Shown here in pieces: positions 34,671 to 48,077 of a stretch of DNA of 64,000 nucleotides (the stretch's first letter is position 1; each line of letters opens with the position of its first letter). The stretch comes from Saprospiraceae bacterium (GTDB lineage: Bacteria > Bacteroidota > Bacteroidia > Chitinophagales > Saprospiraceae): positions 434,001-498,000 of the forward strand of contig JADKBV010000001.1 of assembly GCA_016714895.1 (NCBI GenBank), in the 5' to 3' direction. The notes under the pieces are model-generated. The model did no database searches and had not been told where the DNA came from. It saw nothing but the letters and a program-made list of their open reading frames with translations. Position numbers and translations under genes: made by a program.

Positions 34671-37600
34671 ATGAAAAATTTCATATCGCCTCTTTATACG
34701 TACTATTCATGTACGTTGGTAAAGTTTACCTTTGTACTTATTGGATTGACCTTACTGCAACCCTTTAATTTGAAAGGGCAAACATGGAATCCCATTGAAA
34801 GTTCAGAAATATCCACGCAAACGGGTATCAAAGACATCATACCCAATAAATTCCAACTTTATCGGGTGGATGATGATCAAATTAAAGCAATCCTTGATAA
34901 TGCCCCCACTGAAGAGGAAAAAGAAGCCGGAAATTTGACTCCTGCAGACAATGTGGTTATAAAACTTGGTCTTCCTGATGGTGAATCTGAAGAGTTTTTG
35001 ATTTATGAATACAAAATGATGGAAGACGGGTTAGCTACATTATTTCCTGAATTTAAAACTTATCATGGAACCTCTTTATCCAACCCTTATAATCATGTAA
35101 GAATTGATTACACTTCACATGGTTTACGGGCGATGATTATATCACCTGACGGCAATATTTTTATCGATCATTACCAAAGAAATGACAAAAACCATAAAGT
35201 AGTTTACTACAAAAAAGATTACAGCAAACCAGTTACCTGGTTTTGTGGAGTTCCCGGAAATGAATTTACAGACAAAGACAAAGATAATTCCGGTTCAAGG
35301 ATCGGTGATTGCGGTATCAGACATCAATATCGTTTAGCCATCGCCGCTACAGGAGAATACACAACATTTCACGGTGGAACAGTTGCTTTGGCTATGGCAG
35401 CTATTATGACAACGATGAACAGAGTAAATGGTGTATTTGAAAAAGATGCAGCAGTACGAATGATTTTGGTAGCCAATAACAATCTGATTGTTTATACAAA
35501 TGCAGGAACAGATCCTTACTCCAATGGTGATCCCGGCCTAATGATTGATGAAAATCAGACTAATACTGACGCTGTGATTGGAAATGCCAATTATGATATA
35601 GGTCACGTTTTCGGAACCAATTCCGGTGGATTGGCCGGTTTAGGAGTAACTTGTTTTACCGGTGCAAAAGCTCTTGGCGTTACAGGTAGTGGGGCACCTA
35701 TTGGAGACCCTTTTGATATTGACTATGTAGCTCATGAAATAGGCCATCAGTTTAATGCAAACCATACACAATATAATAATTGTAACAGAAACAATCCTAC
35801 ATCAGTTGAACCGGGTAGTGCATCCACCATTATGGGATATGCAGGTATTTGTGCACCGGATGTGCAAAGCAACAGCAATGACTATTTTAGTACTGCCAGT
35901 TTGTATGAAATGCGACCTTTTGTTGTCACTAATGGTTGTGATGTCGAAGTAGTTTTGACAAATTCTGCTCCTACAGTGGCTCCGCTTAGTAATTATTCAA
36001 TCCCGGCTTCAACCCCGTTTTTCCTAACAGCATCTGCCAGTGACCCGAATGGTTCATTGACGTATTGTTGGGAGCAAATCGATATATTTACAGGAACTTT
36101 AAGAACCATGCCACCTGCCGCAACAAATATTGACGGCCCCATGTTCAGATCTTTGACTCCTGTAGCCAGCCCCACCCGATATTTTCCAAATTTGCCTGAT
36201 GTTTTAAACAACGTAAATCCAACCTGGGAGGAATTGCCATCAGTAGGCAGACCTATGAATTTCAGGGTTACCGTCAGGGACAATTTTGCTACAGCCGGAT
36301 GTACCGGTGAAGCGCAAAACATCGTAACTACGGTATCCGGCACCGGACCTTTTTTGGTTACCTCCCCCAACACAGCGGTCATGTATGCCGGCAATTCAGC
36401 ACAAACCATAACATGGGATGTCGCTGGTACCACAGCTGCCCCTATTAGTTGTGCGAATGTAAATATACTTCTTACAACCGACGGAGGGGCTACATTCACA
36501 ACTTTGGTTAGTAATACTCCGAATGACGGAACCCAAAGTGTAACAATTCCCAACATTACTACATCAACAGCAAGAGTATGGATCCAATGTTCCAATAATA
36601 TCTTTTATGATGTTTCGAATGTAAACTTTTCCATACAAGCCGCTGCCAGCCCTTGCAGTACGATTTTCTTTTCCGAATATGTTGAAGGAACATCCAATAA
36701 CAAGGCTTTGGAAATATATAATCCAACGGCTTCTACGATTACACTGACCGGAAATGCAACGATAAGAATATATTTTAACGGGTCTCCAACAGTAGGAAAT
36801 ACTATTAATCTAACAGGCACCATTGCACCATATGATGTATTTGTATTGGCAAACAACAGTGCAAATGCTTCGATTCTGGCACAAGCAGATCAAACTTCAG
36901 GAAGCTTAACATTTAATGGTGATGATGCTGTTGAACTGGTATTTTCAGCGGTAACGGCAGACGTTATCGGACAAATTGGTTTTGACCCGGGAACAGAATG
37001 GGGCACCGGATTAACTTCTACAGCTGATAATACCATCAGAAGGAAGTCAACTATTACAGTTGGTGACAATATAGGTTCAAATGCCTTTGACCCTTCTATA
37101 GAATGGGATGGGTTTGCAACTGACAATTTCAGCGGGCTCGGAAGCCATACGAGCGATTGTCAGGTTACGTGCCCTGATTTTACCAATTTTACTCCTAATA
37201 ACGTAACTATAATAAACTCCACCTGTCAAACAGGATGTGTTGTCAATGGAGGAATGATCTCTATTACTAACAATTGTCCTACGGGATCTACCATGGAATT
37301 CAGTACAAACGGTGGTATGACCTGGACAACTGTACTTCCTGTATATCTGCAGCAAGGTCCTGGTCAAACGATTATTACTAGATGTAATTGTGATGAAGAC
37401 AATAATATAAGCAGTTCTGAAAGTTTACCGGTTGTAACTGCACCGGGTACATGTATTATACCAGGTACACCTGTGATAGAAATCAACAACAATATATGTC
37501 CTTCAACAGAAGGTGGTATTGGAGCTACGGGTTGTAACGGAACGAATGAAGTTCTGGAATGGTCATTAGACAACATGACCTGGACCAATTTTGCACCTTT

Positions 37601-40600
37601 TTACGACGGTTCATTATTTACAATGTATGCCCGATGCAGAAATACGGTTACCGGTTGTATTGGTGGTGTGGCAACGGCTCAAACACAACCTGAAATATGT
37701 GAAGATTGTCCTTTGATAATAATTAACTCAATAAATCAGGAATGTACAGACATAGGTATTTATGATCTAACTGTTTGTTTTTCAGCGGATATATTATTAC
37801 CTGAAGAAGAATTTTTGGTTGAAATTGGTGGAACAATCTACGGTCCTTACTTATATACTGATTATGAGACAACGACAATGGGTGAATATTGTATCACTAT
37901 TACCGGCTTAATCTCTGACGGAGAGTCAAACATACCTGTATTCATCAGTCATCTGGGCGTCCCATCATCAGTTCCCGTTATCAATGGCTCTGCTACCATA
38001 GAATCAGAATGGGGCACTCCGTATGTCACATCTGACGGTCTGGCTGGATGGGCAGGCGTCAATGTCGGAGATTTGTATATCACCAGTGATGTTGAATATT
38101 TTTATTTTGGTGTAAATCTTAATGCTGCTGCAAATTGGCAATCTTGGGGTTTTGCTATTAATACGCTAAACGGACCTATGAATGGCGGTGCAGATGAAGT
38201 ATGGAATTACCAAATAGATTATGGTCATGCTGAATTACCGGATTACGTCATTAAAGGTAATTTTACAGGATATGCCGAAATCAGACAACCTTTGCCGGGT
38301 GGCGGAAACAATCCTGTACTGCTTAACCTTCCTGCAACTGACTTTGTAGCAAATCCGAATGGCATGATTGAAGTCAGAGTTCTGAAGTCCACTTTTGGAT
38401 TTCCGGGAGAACTGGATGTACAATTTTATGTCTCCGGCAACAATGGAAGTGAACATGCCACATTCGACGCTGTGCCAGATGACCAGGTTGCTGTCAGTTG
38501 GAACCACAACGGTCAGAACGGCAATCCTCCTCCAACAATTTTAGACAATTATGCCCCTACATTTTTTGTTGAATCAAACGTATTGTGCTCAGTAGAGGCT
38601 GTATACGATGAAGCACCCTGTATTGATTGTCCTGATCTCAGTCCAATAACGGCAGATGTGCAATACTGTGTAGGAGATATATCGGTTCCGTTAACTGCAC
38701 AAACCAATTACGGAGGCAATTTAGTTTGGTATGATGAGGTTCCGGGTGGTACTGTCACACCTTTACCGGGAGCTCCTACACCCGGCACAACGAATCCCGG
38801 AACAACAATATATTACGTTACTGAAGAAGTCGGCGGCTGCGAAAGTCCTTATTCAACCATCACCGTCACCGTTGGACAAATAGATATTATAAGTGTGATA
38901 CAAAATTGTACCTCGCCTGGAAATTTTGATTTAATTATATGTTTCAGTGCTTCAAATCAGGGCTCCGCTCAACAATTCAGCGTTTTCATAAATGGACAAC
39001 AATTTGGACCGTTTGAATATGTGGATTACCAATCGGAGGTTAATTATTGTATTGAGATTGAAGATGCAGGAAATACCACCCCTTTGGAAGAAGTAACAGT
39101 AATAGTTAAAGATGAAGGTGATGTTGTTAACGCAACACCTAATCTTAATGGAAACTTTGACGGCATATCTGTTTGGGGATCACCGGTTGCGGTGGCAGAC
39201 CAAACTGAAGGCTGGGCAGGAGCAAATGCGCGCAACCTTTATATAACACAAGACGAAAATTATTTTTATTTAGGTGCGGAAGTTGTTGCCCAAGGATGGC
39301 AAACCTGGGCTTTTTTGGTTAATAGCAAATCTGGAGGAGGAACATCAGATTCATGGTCTAGACAAATTGACTATGTTCACACCAATAGACCGGATAATGT
39401 TTTCAGAGGCACATTCGGAGGCTATGCAGAATTACATACATGGAATGGTATGGCCTGGACTGGTTACAGCCAACTTCCTAACTCTGAATTTGGTGTTTCT
39501 ACATCATGGGTAGAAACGAGGATATTAAAATCTGCTATTGGTAATCCTTCACAAATAGATGTACAGTTTTATATCACTGGAAATGATAATGCCCATGGTT
39601 CTTTTGATGCAGTACCTGATGATGACAATGCAATCAGTTGGAACGAAAGTGGCAACAGAACTCAGCTTAACAATTATGCTCCGGCATTTGCTTTAGAAGG
39701 TCCGGGATCTGCGATGTGTATGGATATGTTTACATTCCTGCCTCAATCTTGCGGAAACTGGTTTATTTCGGATCCATGTATTTGTAATGATGATGCTACT
39801 CCTCTTGGTAATGACGGAACATTTGATGAGGTCATTACTGTAAACGGCCCTGCAGGTCAGATTGTTACTGGTACATGCACCGGCTGTACACCATCTGCCT
39901 TAACCTTTACAGAAGGGCCGGCTGGAACATATATTTCCAACACATTTACCCATGTTGACAATGTCGGTTATATGACTACCCTCTTTTCAGGAGGAACAAG
40001 TTTTGGTACCATCGGCAACAAATGTGCTTATCCTGATGTAACAATAGATCCATTCGGACCGGTTGCCAATTGTATTAACAGTCCCGACTTTCCGCTTACA
40101 GCAACCGTTGTTGGTGATGACGGAAGCGGTTCATATGTTTGGTCTGGCACAGGTGTCAGCGGAACAAATTTTAATCCTGCAGGACTGACTCCTGGTAATT
40201 ACAATATATTGGTTCAATATGATGGTGTGGATAATGGAAACGTTTCTCCGGACGGAGGAATAACCCCTGCATACCCTGGTTGTATTCAACCGGAGGCATT
40301 TGATGTTGTGGTTGAAGAGACTGTAAGCCCTCCGGATATTGACGATATTACTGTATGTGAAGGGGGAAGCACTTTAATTATGGCGGGTACAATTACGACT
40401 CCCGTGGGTTCACCTGTTTCTGTCACGTACAATTTTGAGGGTGATAATCCTGCCGCTTCGACAACAAATAATATGTTTGCCACAGGGTCAAACGCTGTCA
40501 TCGGATCAGGAATTTCCGGATTATCTTATCCTGCCGGATGTGGTTCTTTAGATGCCATGTCCGCCAGTAGCTGGACTCAACCCAATGAAGTTTCAGCTGT

Positions 40601-43600
40601 CGCCAATAATGATTATTTTGAATTTGTTGTAACAAACTCATCATTAACCAATACATTGGTTATTTCAGGAGTTTCTTTTTCAGGACGAATTTCGGGAACA
40701 GGACCCACTAATTGGGCATTTTACCAAGGTACCACAGCTACAGGATTTGCCGGTATGACTACTGCAGCCTCAACTCCGACACCTTGTGGAAATTATAGTA
40801 CAAATACTTTAAATTATATTGTCGCTCCGGGAGGAAATATCATTTTCAGAATTTATGCATGGGGGAATACTCCAGCTCAAACCGCAGGAACTTTCAGAAT
40901 AGATGATGTTGTTATATCAGGAACTTCCAATGAACCTTCCAATAACTTTAAATTTTATACACAAAATCCAATTGGTGGTGGCATTATGCCCGTTGCCATG
41001 GGATCTGAATACGATCCGATGACTACTTTAGGAAACTCTCCGCAATCTATATGGGTTACTGAATGTGCTCCTGATGGTTGCGAAAGTTTACCAACAGAAG
41101 TGGTAATTACGGTTTTAGAAAATCCAACAATCAACGCACCACTTTTAGATCCGTTATGTGAACCCGGTTTTTACAACATTAATGACCTTGACTTTGAGGA
41201 AGATCCGGCCGGAGGGGTATTTACTTACCATAATTCTGGAATGGATGCAGAATCAGGAATCAACCCTATTCTTACAGGACTAGACAACATAAATACTACC
41301 CGAACAATTTATGTAAGATATACATTAACAAATGGTTGTTTTGATGTTGACACACTGGAAGTTACTATTTATCCAAGACCACCGGCTCCTGATGTACCTG
41401 CTGTCGTAAACACATGTGAGGGGGAGAGTCCGTTAATCAAAGTTAATGTTCAAAATTACGCAGTTAATTTTACATGGGATTTTGAGGTAAATATAAATGG
41501 AGAAGGAATTTCAAATAATCCTGCTTTGGCATCAAACGGACCTGTCCAAACAAACGGAGCCGGATTAAACAGTGTAGGGTTTCAACCGGCAGGTTCAGGC
41601 TGTGGAAATGCCATCACATCTGCAGGTTATGAAGTAGGAAACAACTCATTGGCTGCAGCTGTCGCTTCACAGGAATATTTTGAGTTTTGTGCCGGAATGC
41701 CTGAAAACGGTATATTATTTACTGGTATAACTGGTGCTTCCATAAGGCACAGAGCTTCGGGTACCGGTCCTATTTCCTGGGCCATTGTAGCAGCAAATAA
41801 TCTGAATACTCCACTCATGTCGGGTACTGTTGGAACAGGTTGTGTCCTGAACACAGGAACTTTTACAGCCAATATGACAACCTGTTACAGAGTTTATTAT
41901 TGGGGTGCAGGTAACATCAGCGGTACATTAAGAATTGATGACTTCACACTACAGGCACAATACATTAATAATGCAACTTACAGATTTTATGATGAAGACC
42001 CGGTTATAAATCCAAACGCAACACCGGTATTTACCGGAGATTGTTACCAAACAACATTAACAGTAGCAGACGGACAAACCACCTTTTGGGTGACTTGTCA
42101 AAATCCGGTTACCAATTGTATCAGTTTACCGGCGGTTGTGACTGCTCAGGTATTTCCGGATCCAACCATCACCGTATTTAATTCATGTATTGGCGGAGGA
42201 AATGTGACTTTTCAGGTTTCCGGTGCAACAGGCGGAACATGGAGTGTATCAGGAGGTGGCACCATCAATCCTGTCACCGGTGTGTTTACCCCCTCTACAG
42301 CAGGATGTTTTACTGCAACTTATTCCGCACCAGGCAACTGCAACGATACGGAAAGTTTTGTAGTATTTCCTGCTGCTCCTATTACACCTCTTGTATCAAA
42401 CACCTGTAATACTTCTGTTTTTGTTCCGGTATTGACTCCGGTATCAGGGTTTACTGCTCAGTACAGCTTTAATGGGGGTAATACTTGGGGAACGACCAAT
42501 ACTTCTCCGACCACACCAGGTTGTTATCAAATTGTGACCCGTTACATTCTTACGGCAGCCTGCGGCAACACACCTGCTGGCGCAACAGGTCCGGCAGCGT
42601 GTCAGCAAAGTAGTGTAGCAACTGCGGTCATATTTCCTTCTGCTCCGGCTGCTCCTGTGGTTTCAAACACCTGTAATACATCAATCACAATTCCTGCTCT
42701 GTCTACAGTTACCGGATTCAGGCCTGAATATAGTTTTGATGGCGGTACGACATGGAGCATAAACAATGTTTCATCAACGATCCCGGGATGTTATACAGCC
42801 AGAAGCAGATATGTACTGGCAGTTGCATGTGGGACAGCTTATCCAGCAGGAACAACAGCACCTGCAGGATGTTTACAAAGTCCGGTTACAAATGCTGTTA
42901 TATTCCCGACACCTCCGGCTATCAGTATGCCGACGACTACTTGTATGACCTCATTTCAATTACCGGTGGTTACTCCGGTCAACAACTTCACCGTTGAATA
43001 TAGTATAAATGGGGGGGCATTCACATCAACCCCAACCACAAACATGACTCCAGGATGTTATAACATCATTGTTAGGTATGTAATATCATCTGCCTGCGGA
43101 ACAGTTGCTGCAGGAACTTCAGGGCCACAAGGTTGTACAAATTCCAACACAGTAACGGCTAACGTTTTACCTATCCCGGATGTATTGGATCAACCGGATA
43201 TTTTAGTTTGTAATCTTGAAGAAATTTCGCCTTTACCATTTACCAGTACAATTGCTGTACCGACATGTTTAGGCACTTCAATTACTTACAATTGGACAAA
43301 CAGTAATCCGGGTATCGGATTGCCGGCATCCGGAACCGGAAACATCCCTGCATTTACCGCTCAAAATCCAGGATTGGCTGTCATAACCGTCACTCCGGTT
43401 ATCAATTTAAATGGTGTAAGTTGTGAAGGAGAACCTGTAACATTTAACATCGTGGTACACCAACCTGTGGCTATGGCATGCAACGACAATTTGAATATAA
43501 GTGTTGATGCAACCTGTAGTGTTCAAACCTTTGTTGATATGTTTTTAGAAGGAACCTATAATTATTTCTTCTACGACGTCAAATTTTTCATTTATGAAGG

Positions 43601-46600
43601 TGTGGAAATTGACATCAACGATATACACCAATATTTGGGCACACGTCTTCAGTACGAAATCATTGATAATTGTAATGGAAACAGATGTTGGGGATATGTG
43701 ACCTTTGAAGATAAATATCCACCTGTGATCAATTGCGAAGACATTGAAATCATATGTGTTGAGGAGCCCGGATTATATATTCCTTTTACAGACCCCACTT
43801 TTATCGGACTGCCTCAAATTACAGACAACTGTGATGGAGCTTTGGATAATTTGGGAATGTCTTACACACAATTTGGAAATGGTTGTAATAAAACCATTGT
43901 AAGAAGATGGCAGACATTTGATAATTACGGCAATTACTCTAATGAATGTATACAAACGATTACAATCCGACCATTAAGTTTTGCAGAAATTTTTGCACCA
44001 AATCCTTTGGTGGTTCTTCCATGCAACACTTCGACAGATCCGGAAAGTATTTTAGCATACACCGGAAATATTAGTGATGCTTATGCCTATGTGTTAAATG
44101 GTAACGACACTTATGCAATTAATGGTCAAACCTGTAATATCATTGGAACATTCACTGACCAAATACTTGATGCTTGCGGTCCTCATTGCCACGGCAACAA
44201 AAAAGTTATCAGAACATGGCAATTTATCGACTGGTGTGAAGGTATTATTTCATTACCTGTAACTCAGTTGATCAAATCAGCAGACCTTGAAGGTCCTACT
44301 TTCATTTTGAAAGATACCACAGTGACAACTTCACCTTGGTATTGTGCAGCTGACTTTGATCTTCCAAGACCTTGGGAATTACATGACAATTGTGATATCA
44401 ACCCTACTTATTATGTAAGTGGTCCCGGTATTGTTCAAATCACTGGTAACCCTGTTGACGGTTACAGAGCTAAAGGTGCCCCTAAAGGAGTTCACACTTT
44501 CTGTTATACAGCAACTGACTGTTGTGGAAACATCACTACATTATGTATGACCGTCACGGTTGTTGACAGAACACCTCCGGTACCGGTAACTTACCACGAT
44601 ATCGTAGTAGGATTAGTACCTGGCGGACCCGGACAAGATGGCAATGCCAAATTGTTTACTGAACACGTTAACAACAATTCTTATGACAATTGTACTGACG
44701 TAAAAGTAGAAATCAGAAGACCTGCAGGTGCGCCTAAGTGCAACAACGAAGGTAACATCATCGATCCTGTGACCGGAGAGCGATACAACAATAATGTAAC
44801 TTTCAACAATGCAAACCCAAGATTACACGCTGATGATAATGCCAACGATACCGATGCAGGTCAGTTTGTTAAATTCTGTTGTGAAGACTTAACCACAGGT
44901 GTTGACATCGACGGAGACGGTGAAGTTAACATCGGATACCATGAAGTTATCATGAGAGTATGGGATGATGGTGATATGAACGCGATATGGGGTTCAATGG
45001 GTGACAACTACAACGAAAGTTGGATCTACGTTAAAGTAGAAGACAAAGCACCACCGACCATCCAGTGTCCACCAAACATGACTATTTTCTGTGACTGGGC
45101 AGTTACTTACAGTACTGACTTAGGTAGTGGCGCACAACCAACAGAAGGAGTTGACTTTACAAAAACAGGATTACCTGTTGGATACGGTACTTGCGGTACT
45201 TTACCAATCAGATTCAGAGATAACATCGGTCAATTGAACCAATGTAAATTGGGTAACATAACAAGAGATTTCTTCGTAGGAAGCGCACCTGTTAATCAGG
45301 CTCCTTCTTGCAGACAAATCATCACGATCTTACCAAGTACTTCTCAGCAGCCTTGGGTTATCACTCCTCCGACAGCTACACCTGTTGCGACAACATGTGA
45401 TGGTCCTACAGATGCTCAGATTGAGGCTAACGGTCCAAGATGGGTAAATGGTCCATGTGACGTCATCGGTGAAAACATCAAAGTTCACGAATTTTTATTC
45501 GAAGATGGTGTTTGTAAAAAATGGAGAGTTGAGTACAACTATATGAACTGGTGTACAAATGAAGCTAGAGGTCCATTCTTCAAAGACTTCATGTACTTCG
45601 ACCAGGTTAAACCTGAACTTGAAAATTGTGATCCTTTGATGTTCGGAGTAGATGCTAACTGTTCACACAGATTGGTATTGACAAATTCTGCAACTGACGA
45701 AGGTGGTTGTACTGAAGAAGGTTGGTTGAAATGGCAGGTATTCGTTGACCTTTGGGCTGACGGAACGGATGACTGGGAATTTTCAAGCTTCTTACCTGTA
45801 AACAATGACGTAGCTAACGCAAACAACGGAAACCTTGCAGCTATCAGAGATGATAACGGAAACGGTATTCCTGATATTTATGTGGCACCTACATTGAATG
45901 GTGGTGATATCACTATCACTTTACCTGAGTTGATCGTTGGAAAAATGAGCAACCACAAAGTAAGCTGGAAAGTAACAGACGGATGTCACAACCACAAAAC
46001 TTGTCACCAGGATGTTATGGTTGCTGACAAAAAAGCTCCAACACCTTACTGTATTAACTTAAGTACAGCATTGATGGAAGATCCTGATGGTACCGGACCG
46101 ATGTTATCTATGGTAGAATTATGGGCAATTGATTTCAACATCGGATCATTTGACAACTGTACTCCGCAGGGAGACTTATTATTTACATTTGACCAATGGG
46201 CACCACAAGTTACAGATACTGTAATTGCAGGTAGATTGATCAATATCGACGTACCTCACTATTTTGATGCTAACGGTGGAGTTATGGGTTACCCAACTAC
46301 CAATGCACAAGTATTGAGCAGATACAACAACGGTGAATTACAATTGTGGTTACCATCATTAAGAAGTTCAGCTAAAGTTTGGTCTGAAATTGATATGATT
46401 GGTCAAAAGCTTATAGATGTCGATGTAATGATGAGCGTATGGGACAAAAAATTCAATCAGGATTTCTGCTGGGTTAAATTGACTTTACATTGTCAAACTT
46501 GTCCTATTGAGGTCAATTCAAGAATTGGCGGATTAATAGCCACAGAACAAGGTAACGGCGTCAATAACGTCGAAGTTTTGTTGTACGATGCAGCTTCCAA

Positions 46601-47738
46601 TATGATCAGAAACACCTTCACCAATGAATCCGGTTTGTATGCTTTTGATAATGCTCCTGCCATTGGTAAGGTTATCGTTCCTGTCAAAGACCATAATTTT
46701 GACAATGGTATCAGCACCCTTGACCTTGTGATGATTCAAAGACATATCCTCGGTATTCAATCTTTTGACAGCCCTTATAAAATTGTCGCTTCCGACATCA
46801 ACAACGATACCAAAATCAACTCTGTTGACCTTGTCGAACTTAGAAAACTCATCCTTGGTACTTCCACACGATTTACCAATCAGAGCTGGAGATTTATCGA
46901 TACAAAATATACTATGGACATGAGTCATGTTTTCCCTTTTGTTGACAAAATGGACATTCCATCCGATTCAACACTGCGAAACAATATCAACTTCATGGGT
47001 ATCAAAATCGGTGACGTTAACGGTACCGCAACCACAGATGTAATGAATGTTACTGCAGAAAGCAGAAGTGCTTCTACATTGAACCTTACAGCAGAAAACA
47101 GAAATGTTGAAGCTGGTGAAACAGTTGAAGTTCCTGTAACTGCTTCAAACTTCAGTGATGTATTCGGATTCCAGTACACCATGAATGTAGAAGGCGCAAG
47201 CTTTGTAAATGTTATTCCCGGAACGATCGAAATCAATGAAAGTAATGTAGGAGTTATCTCTGACGAAATGATTACGATGAGCTTTGCATCAACAACGGCA
47301 GAAACAAGAAGAGCCGATGATGTACTATTCACCATTGTATTAAAAGCTAACAAAGCTGCTTTATTGAGTGAAATGATGTACATTAACTCAAATGTAACTT
47401 CTGCAGAATCTTATGTTGGTTCAAACATGAAAGTTCAGAATATCGGATTAACAGTAGGTAGCGAAAACGCTTCTGCTGACATCCAATTGTTCCAAAACGA
47501 GCCTAACCCATTCAAAGGTCAGACTAAAGTAAGCTTCTTTATGCCTGAAGCAAACAATGCTACATTGACAGTATATGATGTAACCGGTAGAGTTATCAAC
47601 ATCAGAAACATCGATGCAGTTCAAGGTGTAAACACGGAAGTATACAACAGAGAACAATTAGGTACTTCCGGTATGTTGTACTACAAATTAGAAAGTGGTG
47701 ACTTCACTGCTACTAAGAAAATGATCATCCTCGAGTAA
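34671..47738 (+). CDS. Giant T9SS-exported reprolysin-like metalloprotease with lamin-tail, CBM9-like, repeat, dockerin and cohesin-like domains
   Basis: 4355 aa. Order: signal peptide (1-36); propeptide; M12B/reprolysin-like protease (about 213-425; [11 protein letters not shown] gives H355, E356, H359, H365; Met-turn M388); Ig-like regions; lamin-tail (about 661-828); two CBM9/DOMON-like modules (about 1017-1303 and 1404-1678, both with DVQFY and DAVPDD) separated by an Ig-like domain; two jelly-roll-like modules (about 1918-2090 and 2261-2433, both ending LRIDD or FRIDD); three about 90-residue repeats (2571-2832); a PKD-like domain (about 2837-2933); a Cys-rich part; then from C3169 a module shared with the next gene. 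Inside that: dockerin-like pair (about 4005-4064), cohesin-like domain (about 4133-4262) and type A T9SS signal (4270-4355, [16 protein letters not shown]). Expected on the surface or secreted. Function of the whole is unknown. Confidence 0.9.
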   Translation: MKNFISPLYTYYSCTLVKFTFVLIGLTLLQPFNLKGQTWNPIESSEISTQTGIKDIIPNKFQLYRVDDDQIKAILDNAPTEEEKEAGNLTPADNVVIKLGLPDGESEEFLIYEYKMMEDGLATLFPEFKTYHGTSLSNPYNHVRIDYTSHGLRAMIISPDGNIFIDHYQRNDKNHKVVYYKKDYSKPVTWFCGVPGNEFTDKDKDNSGSRIGDCGIRHQYRLAIAATGEYTTFHGGTVALAMAAIMTTMNRVNGVFEKDAAVRMILVANNNLIVYTNAGTDPYSNGDPGLMIDENQTNTDAVIGNANYDIGHVFGTNSGGLAGLGVTCFTGAKALGVTGSGAPIGDPFDIDYVAHEIGHQFNANHTQYNNCNRNNPTSVEPGSASTIMGYAGICAPDVQSNSNDYFSTASLYEMRPFVVTNGCDVEVVLTNSAPTVAPLSNYSIPASTPFFLTASASDPNGSLTYCWEQIDIFTGTLRTMPPAATNIDGPMFRSLTPVASPTRYFPNLPDVLNNVNPTWEELPSVGRPMNFRVTVRDNFATAGCTGEAQNIVTTVSGTGPFLVTSPNTAVMYAGNSAQTITWDVAGTTAAPISCANVNILLTTDGGATFTTLVSNTPNDGTQSVTIPNITTSTARVWIQCSNNIFYDVSNVNFSIQAAASPCSTIFFSEYVEGTSNNKALEIYNPTASTITLTGNATIRIYFNGSPTVGNTINLTGTIAPYDVFVLANNSANASILAQADQTSGSLTFNGDDAVELVFSAVTADVIGQIGFDPGTEWGTGLTSTADNTIRRKSTITVGDNIGSNAFDPSIEWDGFATDNFSGLGSHTSDCQVTCPDFTNFTPNNVTIINSTCQTGCVVNGGMISITNNCPTGSTMEFSTNGGMTWTTVLPVYLQQGPGQTIITRCNCDEDNNISSSESLPVVTAPGTCIIPGTPVIEINNNICPSTEGGIGATGCNGTNEVLEWSLDNMTWTNFAPFYDGSLFTMYARCRNTVTGCIGGVATAQTQPEICEDCPLIIINSINQECTDIGIYDLTVCFSADILLPEEEFLVEIGGTIYGPYLYTDYETTTMGEYCITITGLISDGESNIPVFISHLGVPSSVPVINGSATIESEWGTPYVTSDGLAGWAGVNVGDLYITSDVEYFYFGVNLNAAANWQSWGFAINTLNGPMNGGADEVWNYQIDYGHAELPDYVIKGNFTGYAEIRQPLPGGGNNPVLLNLPATDFVANPNGMIEVRVLKSTFGFPGELDVQFYVSGNNGSEHATFDAVPDDQVAVSWNHNGQNGNPPPTILDNYAPTFFVESNVLCSVEAVYDEAPCIDCPDLSPITADVQYCVGDISVPLTAQTNYGGNLVWYDEVPGGTVTPLPGAPTPGTTNPGTTIYYVTEEVGGCESPYSTITVTVGQIDIISVIQNCTSPGNFDLIICFSASNQGSAQQFSVFINGQQFGPFEYVDYQSEVNYCIEIEDAGNTTPLEEVTVIVKDEGDVVNATPNLNGNFDGISVWGSPVAVADQTEGWAGANARNLYITQDENYFYLGAEVVAQGWQTWAFLVNSKSGGGTSDSWSRQIDYVHTNRPDNVFRGTFGGYAELHTWNGMAWTGYSQLPNSEFGVSTSWVETRILKSAIGNPSQIDVQFYITGNDNAHGSFDAVPDDDNAISWNESGNRTQLNNYAPAFALEGPGSAMCMDMFTFLPQSCGNWFISDPCICNDDATPLGNDGTFDEVITVNGPAGQIVTGTCTGCTPSALTFTEGPAGTYISNTFTHVDNVGYMTTLFSGGTSFGTIGNKCAYPDVTIDPFGPVANCINSPDFPLTATVVGDDGSGSYVWSGTGVSGTNFNPAGLTPGNYNILVQYDGVDNGNVSPDGGITPAYPGCIQPEAFDVVVEETVSPPDIDDITVCEGGSTLIMAGTITTPVGSPVSVTYNFEGDNPAASTTNNMFATGSNAVIGSGISGLSYPAGCGSLDAMSASSWTQPNEVSAVANNDYFEFVVTNSSLTNTLVISGVSFSGRISGTGPTNWAFYQGTTATGFAGMTTAASTPTPCGNYSTNTLNYIVAPGGNIIFRIYAWGNTPAQTAGTFRIDDVVISGTSNEPSNNFKFYTQNPIGGGIMPVAMGSEYDPMTTLGNSPQSIWVTECAPDGCESLPTEVVITVLENPTINAPLLDPLCEPGFYNINDLDFEEDPAGGVFTYHNSGMDAESGINPILTGLDNINTTRTIYVRYTLTNGCFDVDTLEVTIYPRPPAPDVPAVVNTCEGESPLIKVNVQNYAVNFTWDFEVNINGEGISNNPALASNGPVQTNGAGLNSVGFQPAGSGCGNAITSAGYEVGNNSLAAAVASQEYFEFCAGMPENGILFTGITGASIRHRASGTGPISWAIVAANNLNTPLMSGTVGTGCVLNTGTFTANMTTCYRVYYWGAGNISGTLRIDDFTLQAQYINNATYRFYDEDPVINPNATPVFTGDCYQTTLTVADGQTTFWVTCQNPVTNCISLPAVVTAQVFPDPTITVFNSCIGGGNVTFQVSGATGGTWSVSGGGTINPVTGVFTPSTAGCFTATYSAPGNCNDTESFVVFPAAPITPLVSNTCNTSVFVPVLTPVSGFTAQYSFNGGNTWGTTNTSPTTPGCYQIVTRYILTAACGNTPAGATGPAACQQSSVATAVIFPSAPAAPVVSNTCNTSITIPALSTVTGFRPEYSFDGGTTWSINNVSSTIPGCYTARSRYVLAVACGTAYPAGTTAPAGCLQSPVTNAVIFPTPPAISMPTTTCMTSFQLPVVTPVNNFTVEYSINGGAFTSTPTTNMTPGCYNIIVRYVISSACGTVAAGTSGPQGCTNSNTVTANVLPIPDVLDQPDILVCNLEEISPLPFTSTIAVPTCLGTSITYNWTNSNPGIGLPASGTGNIPAFTAQNPGLAVITVTPVINLNGVSCEGEPVTFNIVVHQPVAMACNDNLNISVDATCSVQTFVDMFLEGTYNYFFYDVKFFIYEGVEIDINDIHQYLGTRLQYEIIDNCNGNRCWGYVTFEDKYPPVINCEDIEIICVEEPGLYIPFTDPTFIGLPQITDNCDGALDNLGMSYTQFGNGCNKTIVRRWQTFDNYGNYSNECIQTITIRPLSFAEIFAPNPLVVLPCNTSTDPESILAYTGNISDAYAYVLNGNDTYAINGQTCNIIGTFTDQILDACGPHCHGNKKVIRTWQFIDWCEGIISLPVTQLIKSADLEGPTFILKDTTVTTSPWYCAADFDLPRPWELHDNCDINPTYYVSGPGIVQITGNPVDGYRAKGAPKGVHTFCYTATDCCGNITTLCMTVTVVDRTPPVPVTYHDIVVGLVPGGPGQDGNAKLFTEHVNNNSYDNCTDVKVEIRRPAGAPKCNNEGNIIDPVTGERYNNNVTFNNANPRLHADDNANDTDAGQFVKFCCEDLTTGVDIDGDGEVNIGYHEVIMRVWDDGDMNAIWGSMGDNYNESWIYVKVEDKAPPTIQCPPNMTIFCDWAVTYSTDLGSGAQPTEGVDFTKTGLPVGYGTCGTLPIRFRDNIGQLNQCKLGNITRDFFVGSAPVNQAPSCRQIITILPSTSQQPWVITPPTATPVATTCDGPTDAQIEANGPRWVNGPCDVIGENIKVHEFLFEDGVCKKWRVEYNYMNWCTNEARGPFFKDFMYFDQVKPELENCDPLMFGVDANCSHRLVLTNSATDEGGCTEEGWLKWQVFVDLWADGTDDWEFSSFLPVNNDVANANNGNLAAIRDDNGNGIPDIYVAPTLNGGDITITLPELIVGKMSNHKVSWKVTDGCHNHKTCHQDVMVADKKAPTPYCINLSTALMEDPDGTGPMLSMVELWAIDFNIGSFDNCTPQGDLLFTFDQWAPQVTDTVIAGRLINIDVPHYFDANGGVMGYPTTNAQVLSRYNNGELQLWLPSLRSSAKVWSEIDMIGQKLIDVDVMMSVWDKKFNQDFCWVKLTLHCQTCPIEVNSRIGGLIATEQGNGVNNVEVLLYDAASNMIRNTFTNESGLYAFDNAPAIGKVIVPVKDHNFDNGISTLDLVMIQRHILGIQSFDSPYKIVASDINNDTKINSVDLVELRKLILGTSTRFTNQSWRFIDTKYTMDMSHVFPFVDKMDIPSDSTLRNNINFMGIKIGDVNGTATTDVMNVTAESRSASTLNLTAENRNVEAGETVEVPVTASNFSDVFGFQYTMNVEGASFVNVIPGTIEINESNVGVISDEMITMSFASTTAETRRADDVLFTIVLKANKAALLSEMMYINSNVTSAESYVGSNMKVQNIGLTVGSENASADIQLFQNEPNPFKGQTKVSFFMPEANNATLTVYDVTGRVINIRNIDAVQGVNTEVYNREQLGTSGMLYYKLESGDFTATKKMIILE
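42381..43165 (+). repeat. Three tandem about 90-codon repeats in the first giant gene
   Basis: Units begin near 42381, 42651 and 42921. Each protein unit has VSNTCNTS or TTCMTS, a (Y)S(F/I)(N/D)GG motif, TPGCY or IPGCY, a (R/S)RYVL-like strand, ACGT, GP.(A/G)C and ends VIFP or NVLP. Two paired cysteines per unit suggest a disulfide-stabilised beta domain. The copies are diverged at DNA level. Confidence 0.85.
44175..47738 (+). repeat. Copy 1 of a 3.56-kb direct repeat encoding the shared C-terminal module
   Basis: From C3169 ([15 protein letters not shown]) to the stop, this segment encodes 1187 residues almost identical to those at 54540-58106. Differences are mostly third-position changes, plus one codon gained or lost near the [18 protein letters not shown] stretch. 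The last 400 or so bases are nearly identical at DNA level, including about 130 bases around 47430-47540 without a visible change. Confidence 0.9.
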
Positions 47739-47756
47739 CACAAAATAAAATTTTTG

Positions 47757-47796
47757 AAAGGACCATTCTGCATTATGCATGAATGGTCCTTTTTTT
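47757..47796 (+). terminator. Intrinsic terminator of the 4355-aa protease gene
   Basis: AAAGGACCATTC and GAATGGTCCTTT form a 12-bp stem (47757-47768 and 47781-47792) with a 12-base loop, followed by a T-run. Confidence 0.9.
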
Positions 47797-47948
47797 ATTC
47801 AAAAAATATTTATTTGTTATATTATAATATATATATTTACAAAACATATATATTATTAATTTTTATGACACCATCGAAACCATAAACATTACTTATTTAA
47901 GTAATTACATATACAATATTATTATATATTAAATTATACATCACAAGA

Positions 47949-47980
47949 TTTGGTAGAATAGTAATATTTAATCAATTTTG
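47949..47980 (+). promoter_or_regulatory. Promoter of the 3342-aa protease gene
   Basis: TTTG (47949-47952), 20-base spacer, CAATTTTG (47973-47980; one mismatch to TAnnTTTG). The leader to the ATG at 48078 is about 90 bases. Confidence 0.5.
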
Positions 47981-48077
47981 CACGAGTTTATAGTGCCTTA
48001 TCAGATTGTATTATTATATTTAGTTATAACAATTTGAAAACCACTAAAAGCGGATTTTTTAATTTTTACCTGAGATC

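Larger units (their letters stand above)
47739..48077. other. Intergenic region between the two giant genes
   Basis: 339 bases holding the terminator at 47757-47796, a very AT-rich stretch with TATATA runs, and the promoter at 47949-47980. No reading frame of interest. The two giants are therefore separate transcripts. Confidence 0.6.

Noticed and set aside
46690..46870. Cellulosome scaffold interpretation of the dockerin/cohesin-like domains
   Set aside because: No glycoside hydrolase or scaffoldin gene is in the window, and both proteins are proteases with a T9SS signal.
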